Shown piece by piece: positions 6,810-13,806 of a stretch of DNA of 15,951 nucleotides. The position numbers and the translations under genes were made by a program. Origin of the DNA: Dehalococcoidales bacterium (GTDB lineage: Bacteria > Chloroflexota > Dehalococcoidia > Dehalococcoidales > Fen-1064); contig JAQTOJ010000013.1 of assembly GCA_028713395.1 (NCBI GenBank), positions 1 to 15,951 of the forward strand. The letters are read 5' to 3'. Position 1 is the stretch's first letter. Every line of letters starts with the position of its first letter. The notes beneath the pieces were generated by a model, which saw nothing but the letters and a program-made list of their open reading frames with translations, ran no database searches and was not told the DNA's origin.

Positions 6810-8831
6810 TTAGCCAAAAATAAACAAACACACGGCAATGGCGACAATGCCAATGCCGATAAATAACCCGTAAAATTGTAATTGGCCGTTCTGCAATTTC
6901 CGTAAAACATTGCCGGAATTCCTGGTGCCGCTCCCGGCGCCATTGACCGTACCATCGATGACTTGCTCATCCAGTTTCTGGAATCCTTTGAAGAGACCTC
7001 CCAACAAAAGCTTACTGACGATGATGTTTTCGTACAGTTCGTCCATGTAGTATTTGCGGGAGAAGAGTATGTAGAGCGGTTTGAAAAAACCATCAGCGAT
7101 CTTGGAGGGCGAAAGCCATTTTACACTGTACATAACATAAGCCATGAAGATACCGGAGATTGCCACCAATAATGATGCAATGGGCAGCCAGTTTTCGGTA
7201 AATACCCCGAACAATCCCTGGATGATCGTCTTCGATTCGGTTTCATGCCCCATGAAGGCGCTGAAAGCGCCGGTGATATTCCAGAACCCGGCTACGATGG
7301 CAAGGATGGAGAGTAAAACTAAGGGTAGTACCATAATGGCCGGGGATTCGTGCGGTTGGGTGGTGTGCGCGTTGTGTTCCTCGTGGTCGCTGGCTTTTTC
7401 CTGGGCATCGTGCGGTTCGTGTACTTCACCACCCTTGTATTCGCCGCTAAATGTCATAAAAACAGCGCGGAACATATAGAAAGCCGTCATAAAAACCGTG
7501 ATCAATGCCAGCACGAAAAGGAACGGCTGGTTTTCCATGGCTTTGGCCAGTATTTCATCCTTGCTCCAGAACCCGGCCAGCGGCCAGATACCTGCCAGAC
7601 TCAAGGAGCCGATGACAAATGTGATGCACGTCCAGGGCATGGCTTTTCCCAGACCACCCATTTTACGCATATCGAAAGTACCGGAGGCATGATTGACGCT
7701 GCCTGAACCAAGGAATAATAAAGATTTAAAGAAGGCATGAGTAAAGAGGTGGAAGATACCCACAGCGGTGGCGCCCCGGATAATTTCAGCGGTGAGATTG
7801 CTTTCGTGGGCGATACCCAGGCCGCTGGCGCCTAACCCCAACATCATAAACCCGAGTTGGCTGATGGTGGAATAGGCCAGGACGCGCTTGATATCGTTCA
7901 TCACCATGCCCATGCTCGCGGCAAATATGGCCGTAAAACCGCCGATAATGGCGACCGTGGTCAATGCCTGTGTGGAAAAGACGAAGAGCGGGAACGTGCG
8001 CGCCACTAAGAATACGCCAGCGGAAACCATGGTAGCAGAGTGGATCAAGGCGCTGACCGGCGTGGGCCCTTCCATCGCATCGGGCAGCCAGACATGGAGC
8101 GGGAACTGCGCGGATTTACCCGCCGCGCCGGCGAAAATTCCGATGGCTGCCCAGGTGAGCACATTACCGGCTAAGACCCCGGTCATCGCCAAATCTCGCA
8201 GAGCGTTGGTATCGAATGTGTGGGTGTTAGCGAAAATCAACAGGATTGCCGCCAGGAAACCGAAGTCACCCAGGCGGGTCACGATAAAGGCCTTTTTTGC
8301 CGCGTTGGCGGCAGCGGGTTTATGGAACCAGAAACCGATCAATAAGTAGGAACAAAGCCCTACCATTTCCCAGAACATGAACATCATCAAAAGATTGCCC
8401 GCGATAATCAGACCCAGCATCGAAGCGGTAAAGAGAGACATCCATGCATAATATCTGGGGAAACCCGTGTCCACGGTGTTCACCGGGTCGCGGTGCAGAT
8501 AGCCCAAAGAATAAATCTGTACCATTAGACTGACGAAGGTCACGACCACCAGCATGACCGCCGTGAGGGAATCCATAATCATGTTGATGCTGATTGTTAA
8601 ATTGCCGATATTCAGCCAGGTAATGGCCGGCACATCTATAACATGCCCCTCCGCGCTCATGACCGTAACTAACGCCCAGACCGAAAGGGCGAAAGATCCG
8701 GTAATAGCGAGGATGGTCACGTAACCCGGCAGTTTCGATTCGTTATTGATAAACGGCTTTATTAACGCCGACACTATGACGAATGACGCCACCGGCAATA
8801 AAAAGATCAGCCACATTAAGTTAGTCGGCAT
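6810..8831 (-). CDS. nuoL: Complex I proton-pumping subunit NuoL
   Basis: NuoL is the distal antiporter-like subunit of the complex I membrane arm; its long lateral helix lies along NuoM and NuoN. The 673-residue protein is full length. It shows SINMIMDSLTAVML near residue 81, E155 in MFMFWEMVGLCSYLLIGFWF, K239 in GKSAQFPLHVWLPDAMEGPTPVSALIHSATMV, and KRVLAYSTISQLG. The C-terminal part after about residue 540 (LFSRKYYMDELYENIIV and the final helix) corresponds to the lateral helix and its anchor. Residues about 468-496 form a hydrophilic loop rich in His and Glu (EEHNAHTTQPHESP); His-rich loops at this place occur in other NuoL proteins. The ATG directly abuts the stop codon of the preceding 64-aa gene (TAAATG), which implies coupled translation. 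Confidence 0.97.
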   Translation of the reverse strand: MPTNLMWLIFLLPVASFVIVSALIKPFINNESKLPGYVTILAITGSFALSVWALVTVMSAEGHVIDVPAITWLNIGNLTISINMIMDSLTAVMLVVVTFVSLMVQIYSLGYLHRDPVNTVDTGFPRYYAWMSLFTASMLGLIIAGNLLMMFMFWEMVGLCSYLLIGFWFHKPAAANAAKKAFIVTRLGDFGFLAAILLIFANTHTFDTNALRDLAMTGVLAGNVLTWAAIGIFAGAAGKSAQFPLHVWLPDAMEGPTPVSALIHSATMVSAGVFLVARTFPLFVFSTQALTTVAIIGGFTAIFAASMGMVMNDIKRVLAYSTISQLGFMMLGLGASGLGIAHESNLTAEIIRGATAVGIFHLFTHAFFKSLLFLGSGSVNHASGTFDMRKMGGLGKAMPWTCITFVIGSLSLAGIWPLAGFWSKDEILAKAMENQPFLFVLALITVFMTAFYMFRAVFMTFSGEYKGGEVHEPHDAQEKASDHEEHNAHTTQPHESPAIMVLPLVLLSILAIVAGFWNITGAFSAFMGHETESKTIIQGLFGVFTENWLPIASLLVAISGIFMAYVMYSVKWLSPSKIADGFFKPLYILFSRKYYMDELYENIIVSKLLLGGLFKGFQKLDEQVIDGTVNGAGSGTRNSGNVLRKLQNGQLQFYGLFIGIGIVAIAVCLFIFG

Positions 8832-9026
8832 TTATAATTTCCTCAAGACCTCTTCCACGACGTGCTGTTTATCCTGGGGCACATAAACTTTATAAACCGC
8901 CGTCTCCTGCCCGATCGGCAGACCCGTTTCAGGCATGATGCGGGAGGGAATACCCTCGCCTTCGAAGTATTCCTTCCACATTTCCGCCAGCGTCAGCGAC
9001 GGTACTTTTTTAATTTCAACCCACAT
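8832..9026 (-). CDS. Small DUF2007-like protein between nuoK and nuoL
   Basis: A 64-residue soluble protein with no membrane segment, cysteine or signal peptide. It begins MWVEIKKVPSLTLAEMWKEY, continues with FEGEGIPSRIM, and ends in a strand-and-helix pattern with VYKVYVPQDKQHVVEEVL. This recalls the DUF2007 family of small alpha-beta proteins ('putative signal transducing protein'), in which a helix with E-x-EGI-P is followed by a YxVYVP strand. The assignment is by eye only. It starts four bases after the nuoK stop with an AGTGG-type Shine-Dalgarno nine to ten bases upstream, and its stop touches the nuoL ATG. Its packing inside the operon shows it is translated with complex I. It could be an assembly or accessory factor; its function is unknown. 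Confidence 0.8.
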   Translation of the reverse strand: MWVEIKKVPSLTLAEMWKEYFEGEGIPSRIMPETGLPIGQETAVYKVYVPQDKQHVVEEVLRKL

Positions 9027-9029
9027 AAA

Positions 9030-9338
9030 TTACCACTTTAATAGATTGATTTTGTCCGGGTCGATCGAGCCGCGGTTACGGTAAATGGCAATAATAATTG
9101 CCAAGCCAATGGCGGCTTCCGCCGCCGCTACGATCATGATAAAGATCACGAAAATTTGTCCTGTCAAAGCCGCGGGGGTAACATAACGCGAGAAGCCTGC
9201 CAGGGCGATGTTGACCGCGTTGAGCATTAGTTCCACGCATAGGAGAATGGCAATGGCGTTGCGTTTCACGAAGACGCCGTACATGCCGATGGCGAACAGG
9301 GCGGCAGAAAGTATTAAATAATGCTGCAAACCGACCAT
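9030..9338 (-). CDS. nuoK: Complex I membrane subunit NuoK
   Basis: NuoK (ND4L homologue) is a three-helix membrane subunit of complex I in the chain of charged residues linking the quinone site to the proton channels. The 102-residue length is the family standard. The two buried glutamates required in the family are present: E36 in LLCVELMLNAVNIAL and E74 in VAAAEAAIGLAIII. The N-terminus VGLQHYLILSAALFAIG is typical directly from the ATG at 9338. It begins six bases after nuoJ, and AAGGAG from the end of nuoJ plus AGGG closer in provide ribosome binding. The small DUF2007-like gene follows after three bases. Confidence 0.97.
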   Translation of the reverse strand: MVGLQHYLILSAALFAIGMYGVFVKRNAIAILLCVELMLNAVNIALAGFSRYVTPAALTGQIFVIFIMIVAAAEAAIGLAIIIAIYRNRGSIDPDKINLLKW

Positions 9339-9344
9339 TTTGCC

Positions 9345-9833
9345 CTATTTCTCCTTTGCCATGACAATTGCCCCGATGATGGCGGCAAGTAATAACACGC
9401 CGGCGATTTCCACCGGCAGTATGTAGCCGTTTCCTGAAAATAACGTTGTTGCCAGCTTGGCGGTCGTCGGTTCCGTGGAAAGGACTGTAGATTCTTTCCA
9501 CGGGGACTGTAAGATGACGAAGCACATGATGCCGAAAAAGACGATAGAGACAAGGAAAGACGGAATCTTGTATTTGTTAGCGGGGCTGCCTTGCTGCACT
9601 TCACGGGTGAGCATGATGCCCAAAATCAAGAGAATGGAAATCGCGCCTACATAAACCAGTATCTGTGCCCCGGCCAGGAAATCGGCGTTAAGTGTGATAT
9701 AGATACCGGCCACTGCTACCAACCCCAGAACCAGCGCCAGCGCCGAACGGAACACGTCCTTCAGTATCACCACGGCTAAACCAGCGCCGATGGTGACAAA
9801 GGCCAGCAAATAAAAACCGATAGTTAACGCCAT
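9345..9833 (-). CDS. nuoJ: Complex I membrane subunit NuoJ
   Basis: NuoJ (ND6 homologue) is a five-helix membrane subunit of complex I near the quinone tunnel; its third helix changes conformation during turnover. The 162-residue sequence shows the family core, with AGIYITLNADFLAGAQILVYVGAISILLILGIML at about residues 42-75 containing the conserved A-x-Q-I-x-V-Y-x-G-A-I helix. A polar loop follows, then a last membrane helix ending VMAKEK. Its ATG overlaps the nuoI stop by one base (TAATG), so translation is coupled. nuoK follows six bases downstream. It is complete and unremarkable. Confidence 0.96.
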   Translation of the reverse strand: MALTIGFYLLAFVTIGAGLAVVILKDVFRSALALVLGLVAVAGIYITLNADFLAGAQILVYVGAISILLILGIMLTREVQQGSPANKYKIPSFLVSIVFFGIMCFVILQSPWKESTVLSTEPTTAKLATTLFSGNGYILPVEIAGVLLLAAIIGAIVMAKEK

Positions 9834-10330
9834 TATTTCTTTTCCCTATCGATAAGCAGTGTCTGTTTGGGTAATTTACCCGCCAGTTCAGGGTGATAAT
9901 AAGCGCTCGGGGTTTCCTGCGAAATGCTCATGTCTTCCTTGCTTTGTACCAGTTCCTGACGGCGGTATTTAGCTCTTTCAAACTTGTAGCCGAGGAATAG
10001 GGCATTGTAAGGGCAGGCTTCGACGCAGAGACCGCAGTGAATGCAATAACCGGAATCCACTTCCAGTGTTTCCACGACATAACGGTTGGGGTCGCCGCCG
10101 GCTTCACCCGGGTGCGTCACGATACGGATCACACCTTGCGGGCAGGTGCGGGCGCAAGTAGCGCAACCGGTGCACTTTTCCACGCTCCAGACCAACTCTG
10201 TGCCGCGGATGCGCTTGGAGACGGTCAATCTCTGTTCCGGGTACTGCGTGGTCGGAGAAGCGCGGAAGAGGTTCTTCAGCGTCACACCCATACCTTTAAT
10301 GATACCCAAGCCGTAATTACTGAATTTCAA
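9833..10330 (-). CDS. nuoI: Complex I 2x[4Fe-4S] subunit NuoI
   Basis: NuoI carries clusters N6a and N6b and passes electrons to cluster N2 in NuoB on the cytoplasmic side of the membrane. Both ferredoxin motifs are intact: C53, C56, C59, C63 (CTGCATCARTCP) and C96, C99, C102, C106 (CIHCGLCVEACP). The 165-residue protein has an N-terminal amphipathic stretch (GLGIIKGMGVTLKNLF) typical of the subunit and a hydrophilic C-terminal tail with SAYYHPEL. The start is TTG at 10330, inside the end of nuoH (14-base overlap), with a GGGG-containing site upstream. The next in-frame ATG would remove 13 conserved-looking residues, so TTG is preferred but less certain. With no NuoG, N6a would be the probable entry region for electrons. 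Confidence 0.95.
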   Translation of the reverse strand: MKFSNYGLGIIKGMGVTLKNLFRASPTTQYPEQRLTVSKRIRGTELVWSVEKCTGCATCARTCPQGVIRIVTHPGEAGGDPNRYVVETLEVDSGYCIHCGLCVEACPYNALFLGYKFERAKYRRQELVQSKEDMSISQETPSAYYHPELAGKLPKQTLLIDREKK

Positions 10331-11441
10331 TTCTGCCCCAGCCTACTTTATAAAGTCTCGACCATAATAACACCAGCACGACGCCGATGCCAAAATTTAC
10401 CGGGATGAAATACCAGGGCAAACCGTTGGGGAATGTCAGCACTTCCAGACCGGTTGCGAATAAATTGATCAACGCCAGAGGGAAAAGGAATTTCCACGCC
10501 AGTTTCATTAATTGATCGATCCTGACCCTGGGGAGTGTGGTTCTCGTCCAGATCATCAGGAAGAAAACGAAGAAGATCTTGCCGATCAGCCAGACGAAAG
10601 GTGGCAGGAATGGGCCCTGCCAGCCGCCCAGAAAAAGGGTAGCGATGATGGTAGACATGACCACCGCTTCGCCGTATTCACCCAGGTAGAACATGGCGAA
10701 TTTCATACCGGAATATTCAGTGTGGAACCCGGCGACAATTTCGGAATCGGCTTCCATCAGGTCGAACGGGCTGCGGTTGATTTCCGCGCAACCGGCCACG
10801 AAAGCCAGGAAGAAACCGAGCGGTTGCGAGAAGATGAACCAGTATTTACCCTGCGCAATCACGATATCATTGAGTGACATTGAGCCGGTCAAGACGATAA
10901 TTGTGGCAAAGGTTAAAACGATCGGCATTTCATAGCTGATAACCGCCGCTACCATTCTCATAGCGCCCAGTGTGGAATATTTATTACTGGAGCTCCAGCC
11001 GGCCATAAATACACCTATTGTGGAGAGTGAGCCGATGGCGATGGCGTACAAAATCCCAATGTTCAGGTCGGCAAGCACGGCGCCGTTGGCAAACGGCACT
11101 ACCGCAAACACCATGAGCACCGGAGCAAAGACGATGGCGGGCGCCAGCCAGAAAACAATTTTATCCGCATTGCTCGGGGTAATATTCTCTTTGGTCAAGA
11201 CCTTCACCGCATCCGCGATTGCTTGAAGCAGCCCGAACGGACCGATACGGTTCGGCCCGATGCGCGCCTGCATTTTAGCCAGCACGCGGCGTTCCATGAA
11301 GATGAACATAATGACCGAACCCAGGAAGAAAACGATGGCGATGAGCGTAAATATTACCCAATGCCACCAGACATTGCCGGGCCAATCGGCCTTAAGTGCC
11401 TGCGGCAGGTTAACGAATGCGTTCTCGATTCCAGTGAACAC
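10317..11441 (-). CDS. nuoH: Complex I membrane subunit NuoH
   Basis: NuoH (ND1 homologue) forms most of the quinone tunnel at the junction of the membrane and peripheral arms. The 374-residue protein has about eight membrane helices. The family's conserved cytoplasmic loops are clear: ERRVLAKMQARIGPNRIGPF at about 50-69, AEINRSPFDLMEADSEIVAG with FHTEYSGMKFAMFYLGEY in the middle, and WTRTTLPRVRIDQLMKLAWK near residue 310. The start is GTG at 11441, overlapping the nuoD stop by one base (TAGTG) with GAGGT about ten bases upstream. In complete complex I operons nuoE, nuoF and nuoG lie between nuoD and nuoH; here the two genes overlap, so no remnant of those genes exists. Confidence 0.96.
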   Translation of the reverse strand: MFTGIENAFVNLPQALKADWPGNVWWHWVIFTLIAIVFFLGSVIMFIFMERRVLAKMQARIGPNRIGPFGLLQAIADAVKVLTKENITPSNADKIVFWLAPAIVFAPVLMVFAVVPFANGAVLADLNIGILYAIAIGSLSTIGVFMAGWSSSNKYSTLGAMRMVAAVISYEMPIVLTFATIIVLTGSMSLNDIVIAQGKYWFIFSQPLGFFLAFVAGCAEINRSPFDLMEADSEIVAGFHTEYSGMKFAMFYLGEYGEAVVMSTIIATLFLGGWQGPFLPPFVWLIGKIFFVFFLMIWTRTTLPRVRIDQLMKLAWKFLFPLALINLFATGLEVLTFPNGLPWYFIPVNFGIGVVLVLLWSRLYKVGWGRIEIQ

Positions 11442-12544
11442 TAGCGGTCAACCTCGCCCATGGTAATGGCAATACTCCCGAAGGTTAAAATGGTATCCTG
11501 AATCTTCCAGCCTTTGACCATATCCCGCAGGGCGGTCAGGTTCATCAGGCTGGGAGCGCGCACATGACAGCGATACGGGGCAATGCCGCCATCTGAAACC
11601 AGGTAGAAACCAAGTTCGCCGGTGGGGGCTTCGATGTGCGCGTATGTTTCGCCAACCGGCGGTCGGATCAACTGCGGTACTTCCGTGTGGTACGGACCGG
11701 CGGGAATCTTCTGATAAGCTTGTTCCAGTATGCGCAGACTCTGTTTCATTTCTTCCACGCGAACGCGGTAGCGGTCGTAGCAGTCTCCCTGGACGCCGGT
11801 GGGAATATCGAACTCAAACCGGTTGTAAATGGAATACGGATCGACTTTGCGGATATCCCATTTCATGCCGCTGGCTCTTAACACCGGACCGCTAGCGCCG
11901 ATATTGATAGCCATGTCCCTGGTCAAAATACCCACGCCTTTGGCGCGGGCGCCCAAAATTTCATTATCTTTGAGCAGGTTTTCGTATTCCTGCATGTAGC
12001 CCTTCATCTGCTTGAGCAGTTCCTGCAAAGCGGGAATAAATTCTTCCGGCAAATCCTGGCTGACGCCGCCCGGCCGCATGTAATTGTAGAGCAGCCGCTG
12101 TCCGCTGACCATTTCAAACAGGTCGATAATACGTTCGCGCTCGCGGAACATATAAAGGAACGGGGTGAAATAGGCGCCGGCATCGTTGAGGAAAGAACCG
12201 ACAGAGATTAAGTGCGCTGCCAGCCGTTGTAATTCCGCCATGATGACACGGATATATTCGGCGCGTTCCGGCACCGGAATTTTAGCTAATTTTTCCACCG
12301 CCAAACAATACCCGAAATTATTGGTCATCGAAGCGAGGTAATCCAACCTGTCGGTCAACGGTATCACACCCAGGTAGGTGCGTTCTTCCGCCAGTTTTTC
12401 AATACCGCGGTGCAGATACCCGAAAACCGGTTCCATGTCGATGACGACTTCACCGTCCAACGTCACGCGCATACGGAAAACCCCGTGCGTTGAGGGATGG
12501 ACAGGTCCCATATTCATGATAAACGGTTCGGTGCGTAACGTCAT
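11441..12544 (-). CDS. nuoD: Complex I 49-kDa-type quinone-site subunit NuoD
   Basis: NuoD forms the quinone reduction site together with NuoB and is related to the large subunit of [NiFe] hydrogenases. The 367-residue protein is a stand-alone NuoD, not a NuoCD fusion. The quinone-binding residues known from Thermus Nqo4 (H38 and Y87) are present as H20 in MGPVHPSTHGV and Y69 in PLTDRLDYLASM. Other signatures are FGYLHRGIEKLAEERTY, NYMRPGGVSQDLP, ARAKGVGILTRDMAINIGASGP, and the C-terminal FGSIAITMGEVDR. The ATG overlaps the nuoC stop as ATGA, so translation is coupled. All hydrogenase-type nickel ligands are absent, as in every complex I, so this is not a hydrogenase. Confidence 0.97.
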   Translation of the reverse strand: MTLRTEPFIMNMGPVHPSTHGVFRMRVTLDGEVVIDMEPVFGYLHRGIEKLAEERTYLGVIPLTDRLDYLASMTNNFGYCLAVEKLAKIPVPERAEYIRVIMAELQRLAAHLISVGSFLNDAGAYFTPFLYMFRERERIIDLFEMVSGQRLLYNYMRPGGVSQDLPEEFIPALQELLKQMKGYMQEYENLLKDNEILGARAKGVGILTRDMAINIGASGPVLRASGMKWDIRKVDPYSIYNRFEFDIPTGVQGDCYDRYRVRVEEMKQSLRILEQAYQKIPAGPYHTEVPQLIRPPVGETYAHIEAPTGELGFYLVSDGGIAPYRCHVRAPSLMNLTALRDMVKGWKIQDTILTFGSIAITMGEVDR

Positions 12545-12981
12545 TGGAGGTAATCTCTCCTCTGCGGGTGTCCCTGGAATTCCGGCCAGAGAACAAGGCG
12601 TTTCATATTCGGGTGACCTTCGAACGTAATGCCCATCAAGTCGTAGATTTCTCTTTCCTGTAGATCAGCGGAACGCCATAAACTGGTAACGGAAGGTAAT
12701 ACCGGGTCTTCACGGTTGCAGCGTGTTTTTACGGTCAAGCTCTGGTTGTGTTCCATTGATACCAGCAGATACACCACTTCGAATTGCTGGTAATAATCAA
12801 TGGCGGTGATAGTAGTTAGATAGTTAAAATCCAACCCGGGGGTGATTTTCAAATAGGTCATCAAGGATAACAAGGACTTGCTATCGATAATAACCGCATT
12901 GTTATTGACCTCGGTGTTAACCCCGGGGTAATTCGCGTTTAGTTGATTGGCGATATCTTGCGCCACCAGCGCAGTTGTCAT
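12541..12981 (-). CDS. nuoC: Complex I 30-kDa-type subunit NuoC
   Basis: NuoC is a structural subunit of the complex I peripheral arm and packs against NuoD. The 146-residue protein is at the short end for the family. It keeps the full C-terminal signature, SADLQEREIYDLMGITFEGH followed by PNMKRLVLWPEFQGHPQRRDY. The N-terminal half (residues 1-60) is poorly conserved, as usual for NuoC. The ATG at 12981 lies nine bases after the 63-aa gene and has only a weak AGAG site, so translation is probably helped by the upstream gene. The stop overlaps the nuoD ATG by four bases (ATGA). Confidence 0.95.
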   Translation of the reverse strand: MTTALVAQDIANQLNANYPGVNTEVNNNAVIIDSKSLLSLMTYLKITPGLDFNYLTTITAIDYYQQFEVVYLLVSMEHNQSLTVKTRCNREDPVLPSVTSLWRSADLQEREIYDLMGITFEGHPNMKRLVLWPEFQGHPQRRDYLQ

Positions 12982-12990
12982 TTTCTCTTT

Positions 12991-13182
12991 TTAAACCTTT
13001 TCCAGTTCATTTTCCGGGAAAGCCATCTCATAACCGGTTTTATCAGCTTTCATGACCACGTAACCCGCGGGGTCGCTTTTAACTTCGGAGATGACGCCTG
13101 TCCAATTAGCGATCTTGTACCCGCCGGGCCAACCCGGCCTATCCAGTACTTTAATTTTATCGCCCACGTTAAATTTTGCCAT
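12991..13182 (-). CDS. Small SH3-like beta-barrel protein between nuoB and nuoC (candidate accessory or donor-docking subunit)
   Basis: A 63-residue soluble protein without cysteines or membrane segments. The order of motifs suggests a small SH3-like barrel of about five strands: VGDKIKVLD (6-14), an aromatic loop GWPGGYKIANW (17-27), TGVISEVK (28-35), GYVVMKAD (40-47), YEMAFPENELEKV (51-63). This is the pattern seen in KOW-like and nitrile-hydratase-beta-like domains. It also resembles NdhS, the roughly 70-residue SH3-fold ferredoxin-docking subunit of photosynthetic NDH-1, especially the closing F-x-x-x-E-L-E. An AAAGGAG Shine-Dalgarno five to six bases before the ATG shows the gene is real. 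It sits 24 bases after nuoB and 9 before nuoC. The fold call is by eye; the docking role is a hypothesis resting on context and pattern. Confidence 0.8.
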   Translation of the reverse strand: MAKFNVGDKIKVLDRPGWPGGYKIANWTGVISEVKSDPAGYVVMKADKTGYEMAFPENELEKV

Positions 13183-13206
13183 ATTAACTCCTTTGTAGGG
13201 AGCAGT

Positions 13207-13806
13207 TTATTCCTTGATCAGGCTGGTGCCCTTGTTGATCTTCTTTTGCAGCATTTGAATGGCGGAAAGTAAAGCCTCCGGGCGTGGCGGGCATCCCGGT
13301 AGATAAACATCCACCGGAATGATACGGTTGTAGCCCGGCACCACGTTATAAGAGGAACGGAAGATACCGCCGCTGATAGCGCAGGCGCCCATAGCAATTA
13401 CCCAACGCGGTTCTGCCATCTGGTCGTAGATACGTTTCACATTCGGCGCCATTTTCCAGGTTAAGGTGCCGGCGGTGATCATGACATCCGCTTCACGGGG
13501 TGAAGCGCGTAAAATTTCCATGCCGAAACGGGAAAGATCGAAACGGGGACCCATGGCGCCGATAAATTCAAAAGCGCAGCATGCTGGGAAACAGATGACC
13601 GGCCACAGCGAGTTCTGCCGTCCCCAGTTGATAATGTTATCCGCCGTTGTGACCAAGACGTTTTTCTCGATCTCTTCATCCAGCCACCGATCGGGGTCGG
13701 GAATCGGAATGCGGCTGGCAGCCTTCAAATCCTCGATTACCTGACCCTCTCTGACATCAAGGTCAGTTGCCGAGTAAACGAAATCATTTTTAGGATTTAA
13801 TTCCAT
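13207..13806 (-). CDS. nuoB: Complex I N2-cluster subunit NuoB
   Basis: NuoB holds [4Fe-4S] cluster N2, the last electron carrier before quinone. All four ligands are present in the 199-residue protein: the adjacent C76-C77 in CFPACCAFEF, C142 in AMGACAISGG and C172 in YLPGCPPRPEALL. Other family features are NWGRQNSLWPV, DLSRFGMEILRASPREADVMITAGT and KMAPNVKRIYDQM. A hydrophilic N-terminal segment of about 50 residues precedes the core, comparable to that of E. coli NuoB. The ATG at 13806 lies inside the last codons of nuoA (10-base overlap) with AAGGG about ten bases upstream. The small SH3-like gene follows after 24 bases. Confidence 0.97.
   Translation of the reverse strand: MELNPKNDFVYSATDLDVREGQVIEDLKAASRIPIPDPDRWLDEEIEKNVLVTTADNIINWGRQNSLWPVICFPACCAFEFIGAMGPRFDLSRFGMEILRASPREADVMITAGTLTWKMAPNVKRIYDQMAEPRWVIAMGACAISGGIFRSSYNVVPGYNRIIPVDVYLPGCPPRPEALLSAIQMLQKKINKGTSLIKE

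Noticed and set aside
7378..7430. His-rich loop of NuoL (residues about 468-484 and on) as a special metal-binding insertion
   Set aside because: His-rich hydrophilic loops at this position occur in other NuoL proteins, so it is not distinctive.
3841..8831. Mrp-type Na+/H+ antiporter as the identity of the NuoL/M/N-like genes
   Set aside because: The gene order, lengths, NuoL lateral-helix region and surrounding nuo genes all match complex I; no other Mrp subunits are present.
9076..9525. Minus-strand open frame of 149 codons over nuoK and nuoJ
   Set aside because: It is the same strand in another frame; the product is rich in His, Arg and Gly as expected for a shifted reading of membrane-protein genes, and nuoJ and nuoK explain the region fully.
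11441..12544. Possible [NiFe]-hydrogenase large subunit, making the cluster an energy-converting hydrogenase
   Set aside because: The protein lacks the two CxxC nickel motifs, keeps the quinone-site His and Tyr of NuoD, and is accompanied by NuoA, NuoJ and NuoK, so it is complex I.
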